From: Methanobrevibacter_A sp964547125
Lineage (GTDB): Archaea > Methanobacteriota > Methanobacteria > Methanobacteriales > Methanobacteriaceae
Assembly (NCBI GenBank): GCA_964547125.1
Contig: CAZJLS010000051.1
Location: forward strand, 1-13,225
Length of the DNA stretch: 13,225 nt
Direction: 5' to 3'
Shown: positions 1 through 5,570 of the stretch, piece by piece
Numbering within the stretch: the stretch's first letter is position 1
How the letters are laid out: each line of letters opens with the position of its first letter
Program-made: the position numbers and the translations under genes
Notes under the pieces: model-generated
Databases searched by the model: none
Told to the model about the DNA's origin: nothing
The model's input: the letters and a program-made list of their open reading frames with translations, nothing else

Positions 1-635
1 TTAAACAAGCAAGAGAAGAATTTTTAAATAAAAATATTGGTGTTAAAGGCAAACAGGAAAAACTTTTAATAAAATCCAGATATCAATTAAATGATTTTTA
101 TTTTATAGAAAATAGTATTGAGTATTGTGAGAAAAACAATGTTTTAAAACCTATTACTCTTTTAATGAAGAAATTTTTTGAATTAGAGTATGATGATTTA
201 TTAAATTTATCTTTTAAAGATTTACAGATTATTCCGCCTTATGTACGTGAGTTTTTATGGAATATTTATCATGATTTTAATATTGATAAAGATTCAGAAT
301 ATTATAAAATAGTGAGTGATTTGGATTATGAATATACTACAATTAATAATGTCTTTAAGAGATTTGATATAAAATGGGATGTTGATTTTGGAACTTTTGA
401 TGGTAAAATTAGTAGTGGTTTTTTAAATGGTCATATTGCACTTAAAACTGACGGGTATATTGTTTTTACATATGCTGATAGTAAAAATATTAATTATTTG
501 TATGTTTATAGTGATGGTTTTAGTTTATGTGTTTTAAATATTTATGAGAATTCTTTTGCCGACTTAGGTTTTCACTCTTTTAGTGGAGAATATTATGAAT
601 CTTTTGATACAAGAGATGTAGCAAATTATTTGTAG
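1..635 (+). CDS. Unknown protein, 5' end cut by the window edge
   Basis: The reading frame is open from the first complete codon at position 3 to the TAG at 633-635, giving at least 210 residues. The first ATG in frame is at 165, but it has no Shine-Dalgarno sequence, and the 54 upstream codons look like ordinary coding sequence (reading ...KQAREEFLNKN...). The true start therefore probably lies outside the window and 165 is an internal methionine. The protein is rich in Phe, Tyr, Asp and Asn, with no obvious membrane segment, metal-binding cluster or catalytic motif. The C-terminal half alternates short hydrophobic and aromatic stretches, suggesting a beta-rich fold. It ends 10 bases before the stop of the convergent gene at 646-1542. 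I do not recognise the family. Codons are T-rich, unlike the A-rich genes from 2557 onward. Confidence 0.75.
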   Translation, partial: KQAREEFLNKNIGVKGKQEKLLIKSRYQLNDFYFIENSIEYCEKNNVLKPITLLMKKFFELEYDDLLNLSFKDLQIIPPYVREFLWNIYHDFNIDKDSEYYKIVSDLDYEYTTINNVFKRFDIKWDVDFGTFDGKISSGFLNGHIALKTDGYIVFTYADSKNINYLYVYSDGFSLCVLNIYENSFADLGFHSFSGEYYESFDTRDVANYL

Positions 636-645
636 GTTTTTGTTC

Positions 646-1542
646 TTAATTTAGTTTTACATTATCTAATAGTTTTATAAGGCTTTTATCTAATATTTTT
701 TCATAAGTTTTAACATAATATATTTGCCATCTTTCAACCCTATTTAACATTGTGCAAAGAACACAAACTTCTTCAAAGCTTAGATTTTCATTTGCCATAT
801 CCATAAAATCTTCATATTTTCCATATTTTAATTTCATTTTATTGTAGTGTTTGTGGTATTGATAGTCATATAGGTCATATCTACTTAATATGATTGAAAG
901 TAAGTTTCTAACTTCTTTAAATAACGGATATTCTTGAATTAAGTAGTAAATTTCCTCTTCTGTTAGTAATTTTCTTTTCATTATTTTTTCATATTCTTTT
1001 TCAATTTCTTTAAATTCAGAGCTTTCCATATATTCTTTTAAGTTTTCCCTATATTCTATCATTTCTTTTATTTTTTGATTTCTTGTTGCATTGTCCATTT
1101 CATATCTTACAATTCTATCGTGTTGTGATTTTATTTTTGGAAATTTACTACAATCTAATTCTTTAGGTATTAGTTTGTTAATTAGTTTGTAGAGATTTCC
1201 ACGGAGCAGGGCTATTCGGAAATCATATTTGCCTGTTTTTTCATTAATTGAAGTTAAAAGTAGTGTTAAGATGTCTCTAACATCTTTTTCTGTTATGTAA
1301 TGGTTTCCATAGTCTGTAAAATGGTTAACTTCTTTATATCTATGTTTTATAAATTTTAAATTCGGTTCTTCTTCAATTAATTCACAATTTTCCATTAGTT
1401 TTTCAAACTCTGATTTAAAGTAGTTTAATAAGTCAATTGTAAGATATTTATCTGTATCTTTTTCGAAACTGTATAAGTTTTCACTTTCATATCCTTCAAT
1501 TAAATTTTTAAACTTTTTTAATTCTTCTTTTTTGTTAATCAT
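646..1542 (-). CDS. Unknown helical protein of 298 residues
   Basis: A complete frame on the minus strand runs from the ATG at 1542-1540 to the TAA at 648-646. The protein is highly charged (Lys/Glu rich) and appears mostly alpha-helical, with a Glu/Lys-dense section around residues 155-200 that could form a coiled coil. It has no membrane segment and no recognised catalytic motif. The two cysteines near the C terminus (reading CVLC) stand alone and do not form a zinc ribbon. The bases before the ATG are A/T tracts with no Shine-Dalgarno sequence, so the transcript may be leaderless or have an A/T leader. It is the only minus-strand gene in the window and converges on the gene at 1-635. Its upstream region contains the large inverted repeat at 1563-1661, which could affect its expression. 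I do not recognise the family. Confidence 0.8.
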   Translation of the reverse strand: MINKKEELKKFKNLIEGYESENLYSFEKDTDKYLTIDLLNYFKSEFEKLMENCELIEEEPNLKFIKHRYKEVNHFTDYGNHYITEKDVRDILTLLLTSINEKTGKYDFRIALLRGNLYKLINKLIPKELDCSKFPKIKSQHDRIVRYEMDNATRNQKIKEMIEYRENLKEYMESSEFKEIEKEYEKIMKRKLLTEEEIYYLIQEYPLFKEVRNLLSIILSRYDLYDYQYHKHYNKMKLKYGKYEDFMDMANENLSFEEVCVLCTMLNRVERWQIYYVKTYEKILDKSLIKLLDNVKLN

Positions 1543-1562
1543 TTTTTAAAATTAGTATTTTT

Positions 1563-1661
1563 TTGTAGGTGTGGTTTTTCTATTAAAGTTAAGGTTTAAT
1601 CTACTTTAAAAAAACATACATAAAGGGGGTGATATTTTATAGAAAAACCTTCCACCTACAA
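1563..1661. repeat. Long imperfect inverted repeat with nested hairpin
   Basis: The left arm at 1563-1582 (TGTAGGTG, one T, then GGTTTTTCTA) is mirrored at 1640-1661 (TAGAAAAACC, three bases, then CACCTACA). About 19 base pairs match, interrupted only by a small unequal bulge. Inside it, 1583-1589 and 1603-1609 form a second 7-bp inverted repeat. The remaining loop carries GGGGGTGAT at 1625-1633, one mismatch from the archaeal/bacterial Shine-Dalgarno consensus GGAGGTGAT, but no ATG, GTG or TTG follows at usable spacing. T-rich sequence follows on the plus strand from about 1671. It could be a structured RNA, an operator or terminator between divergent genes, or the inverted ends of a very small mobile element. 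No convincing target-site duplication is visible. Confidence 0.6.
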
Positions 1662-1736
1662 TTGTATCTTATTTTTTGTATTTTATTTAAATTTTTCTTT
1701 TTTTCCATCTATTTTTATTTAAAAGATAAGATAAGA

Positions 1737-1744
1737 TTTATATA
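1737..1744 (+). promoter_or_regulatory. Archaeal TATA-box-like promoter for the gene at 1804
   Basis: TTTATATA matches the archaeal TATA consensus closely and is preceded by a purine-rich AAAGATAAGA stretch that could act as the BRE. A start site about 25 bases downstream would fall near 1765 and leave a 5' leader of roughly 40 bases, containing the inverted repeat at 1761-1786 and the ribosome-binding site. Confidence 0.5.
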
Positions 1745-1760
1745 ATCCTTTTAAGATATC

Positions 1761-1786
1761 ATCTAATCGTATTTTTAATATTAGAT
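1761..1786 (+). promoter_or_regulatory. Inverted repeat in the leader, abutting the ribosome-binding site
   Basis: ATCTAAT at 1761-1767 is mirrored exactly by ATTAGAT at 1780-1786 with 12 bases between. The right arm ends one base before AAAGGAG (1788-1794), the Shine-Dalgarno sequence of the gene at 1804. It sits about where transcription from the TATA-like box at 1737 should begin. It could be an operator for a dimeric repressor or an RNA hairpin that modulates translation. In AT-rich DNA a 7-bp repeat can also arise by chance. Confidence 0.4.
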
Positions 1787-1803
1787 TAAAGGAGATGTAA
1801 TTT

Positions 1804-2175
1804 ATGGGTTTAGATATGATTTTAGTTAATTCTGATTGTGAAAAGATAGCATATTGGCGTAAAGCTAATATGATTCATGCTTGGTTTGAAAGACGAATTT
1901 GTTCTAATAATCCTGAATTTACACATTTTGTAAATTCTTGGGACTATGAAGTATCTTATGAGGATTTAGTTTGTCTTTTGGATGATATTAAAAAGGTTTT
2001 AGTTAATAATACTATTGCAGGTGAAGTTTTACCTACTTGTTCTGGTTTTTTCTTTGGAAGTCTGCTTTATGATGAGTATTATTTTGATATTTTATCAAAT
2101 TCTCAAAAGATGCTTGAAGAGATTTTAAAAGAGTATTGTGAGGGTGATACATTTTTTTATTCAGCAACGTGGTAG
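1804..2175 (+). CDS. Conserved phage-type MGLDM/WRKAN protein, function unknown
   Basis: This 123-residue protein carries the hallmarks of a small family common in phage genomes: MGLDM at residues 1-5, YWRKANMIHAWF at 17-28, LPTCSGFFFGS at 76-86, YDEYYF at 89-94 and an aromatic end, FFYSATW. The biochemical role of the family is, to my knowledge, unknown. The conserved Trp-Arg-Lys and His residues and the glycine-aromatic block suggest a binding or enzymatic pocket. The start is secure: AAAGGAGATG lies just upstream, with a TATA-like promoter at 1737 and a leader inverted repeat. It is followed by a T-rich stretch, so it looks like a separately controlled single-gene unit. Its codons are T-rich. 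Family recognition is from memory of the motifs. Confidence 0.85.
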   Translation: MGLDMILVNSDCEKIAYWRKANMIHAWFERRICSNNPEFTHFVNSWDYEVSYEDLVCLLDDIKKVLVNNTIAGEVLPTCSGFFFGSLLYDEYYFDILSNSQKMLEEILKEYCEGDTFFYSATW

Positions 2176-2290
2176 ATTTTAATTTTCACTATTTTTAATT
2201 TTCCTTCAATATTTTCAATACTTTCATTTTTTATTTTTATTTTTTTAATTGTTTTTTTATTTTCTTAAGTTATGATTCTTATTTTTTGAT
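2176..2290 (+). terminator. T-rich termination region after the gene at 1804
   Basis: Directly after the TAG at 2173-2175, the plus strand is dominated by runs of four to seven T separated by single bases, up to about 2290. Archaeal RNA polymerase terminates at such T-tracts without needing a hairpin. The stretch separates the T-rich left genes from the A-rich block starting at 2557. No stable GC hairpin is visible. Confidence 0.4.
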
Positions 2291-2370
2291 ATTTGTTTAG
2301 CATTATCTATATGAATTTTTAATTTTTCACTAATTTTGAAAATATATTTTTCATAATTTTGGTTTGTCTT

Positions 2371-2475
2371 ATGCACACATACGTACACTGTGCATGATTT
2401 TGCAAAAATCTTCTCCTATTGTATTTTTTTAAAAAATTGTATACACTGATACTTACTCTGTGCATTAATGCACAG
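2371..2475. promoter_or_regulatory. Cluster of TGTGCAT palindromes upstream of PCNA (operator or origin candidate)
   Basis: Four copies of the half-site TGTGCAT/ATGCACA form two dyads. The first is ATGCACA (2371-2377) with TGTGCAT (2389-2395), 11 bases apart. The second is a perfect 18-base palindrome at 2458-2475, reading CTGTGCATTAATGCACAG. Around the right-hand half-site of the first dyad and the left-hand one of the second there is also a direct repeat matching at 16 of 19 positions (2379-2397 and 2449-2467), exactly 70 bp apart. The cluster ends about 80 bases before the PCNA start. It could bind a dimeric regulator controlling the long plus-strand operon, or act as an initiator-binding site at a replication origin. 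The sequence alone cannot decide. Confidence 0.6.
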
Positions 2476-2544
2476 TCCAAAATAGTATCAAAAGTGATAT
2501 TGAATTACATAAAATAAAACATAAAAATAAAAATTTTTTTTTAT

Positions 2545-2556
2545 AGGAGTTGAGAA
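2545..2556 (+). promoter_or_regulatory. Ribosome-binding site of PCNA
   Basis: TAGGAG followed by TTGAGAA places a clear Shine-Dalgarno sequence 7 bases before the ATG at 2557 and fixes that start. The A/T-only sequence before it (about 2504-2544) probably contains the promoter, but no single TATA box stands out. Confidence 0.6.
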
Positions 2557-3294
2557 ATGAAAATATTTAAAACAAAACTAGAAAATATAAACCAATTTAA
2601 AACAATAATAGATGGAATGTCACGTTTAGTTGACGAATTAACAATAAAAATAGATGGAAATGGATTATATGCACAAGCCATAGACAGAAGTCACATCACA
2701 TATATTGGATTAGAAATAAAAAAAGACTTCTTCGATGAATATGAAATTGACGAACCTGGAGAAATATCAATAAATCTTGATGAAGTCTTAAACATACTGG
2801 GCAGACATAAAAAAGGAGATATTCTAAGATTAAATGCTAATGAAGACATTTTAGCCCTAAAATTTATGGGTGATGGTATTAGAAGATTCGATTTAAAACA
2901 AGTAGAACCAAAATATATCAAAACCAACAGACCAAGTGTAGATTTTAGTATAATAGATCTTGAATTACCTTTTGATTTTTTCAAAAACACAATAGATGAT
3001 TTAAGTTTAGTATCAAATAAATTTAAATTAAAAATAAACGACACCCACATTATATTTGAATGTAACGGAACATTTTCAAACATTAAAAGCAAATTCCAAC
3101 ACAATAATCCTGGAATGGGTATTATTAATGGTAATTTCTATTCACTAAACTTTATAAAAAACTTTTTATACATTAATAAAGTTTCAAGTATTATAAAAAT
3201 TTCAACAGGCGAAGATTTACCATTATTTTTAAAACTTGAAAATGATAATGTTATGGTTAACTTTCTAATTGCACCAAGATTAGAAACAAGATAA
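2557..3294 (+). CDS. pcn: DNA polymerase sliding clamp (PCNA), virus-encoded
   Basis: PCNA is the ring-shaped clamp that tethers DNA polymerase and repair enzymes to DNA. The 245-residue length is that of archaeal PCNA. Residues 39-47 (AQAIDRSHI) match the conserved central loop, and IGLEIKKDFFDEYE follows as in the family. The centre contains an interdomain-connector-like segment around residues 116-132, and the end reads LIAPRLET (237-244), the usual L-APR-E tail. Lys and Arg residues typical of the inner ring surface are present but scattered. A clear Shine-Dalgarno sequence supports the start. It opens the long plus-strand block and lies behind the TGTGCAT palindromes. Its divergence from typical host clamps suggests a viral copy that either recruits the host polymerase or serves a viral one outside this window. 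A host gene swept into the window is less likely given the flanking viral genes. Confidence 0.92.
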   Translation: MKIFKTKLENINQFKTIIDGMSRLVDELTIKIDGNGLYAQAIDRSHITYIGLEIKKDFFDEYEIDEPGEISINLDEVLNILGRHKKGDILRLNANEDILALKFMGDGIRRFDLKQVEPKYIKTNRPSVDFSIIDLELPFDFFKNTIDDLSLVSNKFKLKINDTHIIFECNGTFSNIKSKFQHNNPGMGIINGNFYSLNFIKNFLYINKVSSIIKISTGEDLPLFLKLENDNVMVNFLIAPRLETR

Positions 3295-3324
3295 AAATCC
3301 AAATTTCTACTTTAAAACAATCCA

Positions 3325-3342
3325 ATGGAGGAAAACAAGTAA
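3325..3342 (+). promoter_or_regulatory. Shine-Dalgarno-like GGAGG embedded in a five-codon mini-ORF
   Basis: GGAGG at 3327-3331 is the only ribosome-binding sequence before the gene at 3362 but lies 30 bases from its ATG. The same bases include ATG GAG GAA AAC AAG TAA, a five-codon frame (MEENK) not in phase with the gene. Between it and the start codon is an A8-T4-A6-TTA tract. Either the true initiation signal is unusual or coupling through the mini-ORF occurs. Confidence 0.3.
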
Positions 3343-3361
3343 AAAAAATTTTAAAAAATTA

Positions 3362-3640
3362 ATGTTTTACCAAATTATAAAAAAACTTAAAAAAATATCA
3401 AAATCCTATTATTATAATAGTTTAATTCGTGCTGGAGAATACCAAATACCAAAATCTAAAGTTACAATAAACCCAGATTCAAACAATAAGAAAATATTTT
3501 TCAATATTGATGGTGTGATGGTATTTAGAAGAGGATTCTTAATTCTCCACAGCTCAACAAACCCCCAAGCAGATAATCAAACAATAGACTTAATAGATAT
3601 AGAAGGAATTGAAATAAAACCAGAAAGAAAGAAAAAATAA
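3362..3640 (+). CDS. Small basic protein of unknown function
   Basis: This 92-residue protein has a basic N terminus (residues 7-14, KKLKKISK) and a basic tail ending in KPERKKK, around a probably beta-stranded core (residues 32-84). It has no cysteine cluster, membrane segment or known motif. The frame is open upstream without an alternative ATG, GTG or TTG, so the ATG at 3362 is the best start, although the nearest Shine-Dalgarno sequence is 30 bases away. It lies between PCNA and the TFB-like pair, which points to a replication or transcription accessory role, for example DNA or RNA binding through the charged tails. That is inference from position and charge only. I do not recognise the family. 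Confidence 0.65.
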   Translation: MFYQIIKKLKKISKSYYYNSLIRAGEYQIPKSKVTINPDSNNKKIFFNIDGVMVFRRGFLILHSSTNPQADNQTIDLIDIEGIEIKPERKKK

Positions 3641-3683
3641 TCTAAAAATCCTTCAATATCTCTTTTTTTTTGAGGTTATAATA

Positions 3684-4022
3684 ATGAATAAAGGAAATGT
3701 TAAAGAATGGAGAGAAAAACAGAAACTACGCTTAGCAAACATAATAGCATCAAGATTAAATTTAGGCTTAGAAGATAAAAAAGCATTAAATTTCATGATA
3801 AAAACCATAAACTTCAAACAATTACACAGAAATGGAAGCAATGAACTAATAATATGTGCATTATCCTTTTACTGCCTAAAAACACGAAAAAGTAATGTGC
3901 AATTAGAACATTACTCAATATTTAAAGAATATAGTTTAAACTACAAAACTTACAGCACAATAATAACACATCTTGCAAACTACTATCAAAAGAAAATGTT
4001 GCAAAGATATGTAAATATATAA
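3684..4022 (+). CDS. Single cyclin-fold protein resembling one TFB repeat
   Basis: The 112-residue protein aligns by eye with one cyclin repeat of archaeal TFB/TFIIB. RLANIIASRLNLGL (residues 16-29) corresponds to the ALSELDRIASQLGLP helix. ALNFMIKTINFKQLHRNGSNE (34-54) corresponds to the region ending in the RG-S turn. LIICALSFYCLKTRK (55-69) corresponds to the AAAALYAACRQ helix, and the remainder matches the LDEIAEVS and RTYRFL helices. In TFB two such repeats bind TBP and the BRE. Here there is only one, in its own gene, directly upstream of a separate zinc-ribbon gene. The start has a GAGGT ribosome-binding site at 3672-3676, seven bases from ATG. It probably acts in transcription control, either as a partner of the zinc-ribbon protein or as a decoy for TBP. 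Similarity was judged without a search, so the fold call is moderately sure. Confidence 0.6.
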   Translation: MNKGNVKEWREKQKLRLANIIASRLNLGLEDKKALNFMIKTINFKQLHRNGSNELIICALSFYCLKTRKSNVQLEHYSIFKEYSLNYKTYSTIITHLANYYQKKMLQRYVNI

Positions 4023-4050
4023 TAAACTCACAACGGCTAAGTAGCAATAT

Positions 4051-4086
4051 ATGGTGAGGAAAAAAATTTTAAAAAAATTTTTATGA
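4051..4086 (+). CDS. Possible 11-residue leader peptide overlapping the zinc-ribbon gene
   Basis: ATG GTG AGG ... TTA TGA encodes MVRKKILKKFL and ends in an ATGA overlap with the next start (TGA at 4084-4086, ATG at 4083-4085), the classic arrangement for translational coupling. No clear ribosome-binding site precedes it, and its codons are mostly made by the A/T hairpin tract, so it may be fortuitous. Confidence 0.2.
   Translation: MVRKKILKKFL
4062..4082 (+). promoter_or_regulatory. Perfect A/T hairpin abutting a start codon
   Basis: AAAAATTTT (4062-4070), AAA loop, AAAATTTTT (4074-4082) forms a perfect 9-bp stem ending on the base before the ATG at 4083. The ribosome-binding sequence GGTGAGG (4053-4059) lies just before it. 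In linear form the core GGTGA is 25 bases from the start. If the hairpin folds, the distance drops to about 4 bases. Confidence 0.4.
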
Positions 4087-4307
4087 GCAAAACAGTACTT
4101 GATTTAATAAACGATATAAACATAGAAAACATAAAAAAAACAGTAAAAAACGATGAAAAATGTGTTGAATGCAAATCAACAGAAACAAAAGTAATAAATG
4201 GTGAACTAATTTGCAGTAAATGTGGATTAGTATTATCAAGTCCAAATCAATATGTAGCTGGAAGAAAAATAGATCTTCCATTAGGACTAAATTTATCAAT
4301 AGAATAA
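4083..4307 (+). CDS. TFB/TFIIB-type zinc-ribbon protein lacking cyclin folds
   Basis: The zinc ribbon of TFB docks on the RNA polymerase dock domain. Here Cys27-X2-Cys30 (CVEC) and Cys44-X2-Cys47 (CSKC) surround a short beta hairpin and are followed by GLVLSS, matching the CPECGS...VC-CGLV pattern of TFB. The end of the protein, GRKIDLPLGLNLS (60-72), resembles the B-reader stretch (RSRVGAP..L..) that follows the ribbon. The 74-residue protein then stops where linker and cyclin folds would begin, while full TFB has about 300 residues. The preceding gene encodes a cyclin-like fold, so the pair looks like a split TFB in reversed order. It could redirect host polymerase or compete with host TFB. 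Generic TFIIB-like zinc ribbons occur in other archaeal regulators, so a TFB origin is likely but not proven. Confidence 0.75.
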   Translation: MSKTVLDLINDINIENIKKTVKNDEKCVECKSTETKVINGELICSKCGLVLSSPNQYVAGRKIDLPLGLNLSIE

Positions 4308-4316
4308 GGAGAATTT

Positions 4317-4541
4317 ATGGATAAAGCAAATTTAACAACATATACAAACGGAACATTACTTGCACTATTTACATATGCAGGAATCAGTCAAACAACAAGC
4401 AATATGCTAATACAAATATTAGCACCAATAATATCAATACTAATAGCATATACAATGTCATATTTCAATGAAAAATACCCATCATCACTAGTAACAAGTG
4501 TAAACACTTGCAAATGCAAAAAGGAGGAAGATGGAATCTAA
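4317..4541 (+). CDS. Small membrane protein, holin-like
   Basis: This 74-residue protein has a weakly hydrophobic stretch at residues 12-24 and a strong membrane segment at about 30-49 (LIQILAPIISILIAYTMSYF), followed by a charged tail containing CKCKKEED. Size, one or two membrane segments and a charged end are typical of phage holins, the pore formers that time lysis, but many small viral membrane proteins look alike. AAGGAG (4306-4311) overlaps the stop of the zinc-ribbon gene and gives ideal spacing to this ATG, so the two are co-translated. Its last 11 bases overlap the next gene. No endolysin is seen nearby in this window, so the holin call is tentative. A membrane role with the next gene product is equally possible. 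Confidence 0.6.
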   Translation: MDKANLTTYTNGTLLALFTYAGISQTTSNMLIQILAPIISILIAYTMSYFNEKYPSSLVTSVNTCKCKKEEDGI

Positions 4542-5019
4542 AATTCTCACAGACGAATGGTCAAAAGACAAACACATAAAAATAGGAAGCAAAATATACG
4601 AAGAATTAAACTACAAAAAAATCCTATGGACATGTGGATTTATAAAAACCTCAATAAGTAGTGCATTATTCGTAATAGGCTTCACACTAATATTCAATGG
4701 CTTAACAAACCACCCATTATTTTCATCATGGAACGAATCTGCAATAGTCTTTGGAACTATTGCAATACTTTTTGCATTTACAACTATCTACATCATAGAT
4801 AAAAAAAGAGAACTACTCAAAAAAGAAGAACTCGGAAGAGAATACGAAACAATAAGCAAAAAAATAAAACAATCCAATGCAAAAACAAACCAAGAATTAG
4901 AAATACTAATCGAAGACATCGCAGAAAAACTAATACAAGAAGCAATATACAAACACCTAATGGAACTAAACACACCACAAGACGAAAACACCAACTGGCA
5001 AGAAGACATATATGACTAA
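4531..5019 (+). CDS. Two-pass membrane protein with a cytoplasmic helical tail
   Basis: Residues 1-35 are soluble. Two hydrophobic segments follow at about 38-57 and 70-89, joined by a short polar loop. The remaining 72 residues (KKRELLKKEELGREYE...) are charged and helical, probably a coiled coil. No enzymatic motif is seen. AAGGAGG at 4521-4527 lies inside the end of the preceding gene and gives a strong, correctly spaced ribosome-binding site. The 3' end overlaps the ParB-like gene by 8 bases. Together with the gene at 4317 it forms a pair of membrane proteins placed between the transcription genes and the packaging genes. Functions such as lysis control, superinfection exclusion or membrane anchoring are possible, but nothing in the sequence chooses among them. 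Confidence 0.7.
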   Translation: MESKILTDEWSKDKHIKIGSKIYEELNYKKILWTCGFIKTSISSALFVIGFTLIFNGLTNHPLFSSWNESAIVFGTIAILFAFTTIYIIDKKRELLKKEELGREYETISKKIKQSNAKTNQELEILIEDIAEKLIQEAIYKHLMELNTPQDENTNWQEDIYD

Positions 5020-5569
5020 AAAAGACTTCCAAATAAAAACAATAAGTCTAACAGACATAAAACCCTCAAAAAACAACCCACGAGAAATAGACATCGAAGG
5101 AACAGAAATACTAGAAAAAAGCATAAACACATTCGGACTAGTAGAACCAATACTCATAAACCTAAAAAACAATGCAAACACAATAATCTCAGGACACCAA
5201 AGATACAACATACTCCTAAAACAAAACCAAGAAAACCTAAAAGACACACTATATCTAATACAATTTGGAGATATAGGGTGGGTATTCAAAGACACAGAAC
5301 TAAACATAACAGAAGATGAAGAAACCCAACTCCAAATAATGCTAAACAACCACCAAGGACACTACAACAAAAACCAACTAAAAGACATAATAAACAAACT
5401 AGAACTAAAAGGAATAGACACCACACTAACAGGATTTAAAAAAGTCCAACTAGAAAAACTCAAAGAAAAACCAAAACTCAAAAAACCAAAAAAAGAAAAA
5501 CAAAAACAAAAAGAACAATTCAAAAAAACCATAATATGTCCAGAATGTGGAAACAAAATAGAAACATAA
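5012..5569 (+). CDS. ParB/Sulfiredoxin-fold protein with C-terminal CPECG
   Basis: The N-terminal domain shows the ParB-like pattern: IKPSKNNPREI (16-26), the segment EKSINTFGLVEPILIN (35-50) and SGHQRYNIL (60-68), the counterpart of the GERR/GHxR nucleotide-binding motif. Then come LQIMLNNHQGHYN (107-119) and GIDTTLTGF (134-142), typical of phage ParB-like proteins found beside terminase genes and DNA methyltransferases. Members of the superfamily bind or hydrolyse CTP/ATP or nick DNA. Here a lysine-rich linker (150-172) leads to CPECG (176-180), one half of a zinc knuckle, near the end. It could pair in a dimer or bind zinc with another partner. It overlaps the upstream gene by 8 bases and is followed one base later by terS, so a role in DNA recognition or packaging initiation is plausible. 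Confidence 0.8.
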   Translation: MTKKDFQIKTISLTDIKPSKNNPREIDIEGTEILEKSINTFGLVEPILINLKNNANTIISGHQRYNILLKQNQENLKDTLYLIQFGDIGWVFKDTELNITEDEETQLQIMLNNHQGHYNKNQLKDIINKLELKGIDTTLTGFKKVQLEKLKEKPKLKKPKKEKQKQKEQFKKTIICPECGNKIET

Positions 5570-5570
5570 A

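Noticed and set aside
1629..1751. A GTG frame after the GGGGG run encoding a hydrophobic peptide of about 40 residues, toxin-like at first sight
   Set aside because: The ribosome-binding sequence overlaps the GTG itself, and the hydrophobicity comes only from T-tracts (Phe, Ile, Leu codons).
2257..2388. A 43-codon GTG-started frame on the minus strand in the gene-free stretch
   Set aside because: It begins at a GTG inside the TGTGCAT dyad, has no properly spaced ribosome-binding site, and its Lys/Asn/Ile-rich product is what AT-rich DNA yields by chance.
2371..2475. The repeats as a CRISPR array
   Set aside because: There are only two imperfect copies, they are palindromic, there is no regular spacer series and no cas gene is seen.
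2691..3104. A 137-codon frame on the minus strand inside PCNA
   Set aside because: PCNA motifs on the plus strand explain the openness. The reverse frame has no ribosome-binding site or recognisable domain.
4027..4058. CTCAC (4027-4031) and GTGAG (4054-4058) as a hairpin hiding the zinc-ribbon ribosome-binding site
   Set aside because: It is only five base pairs around a 22-base loop, too weak to claim, and the A/T hairpin just downstream is far better.
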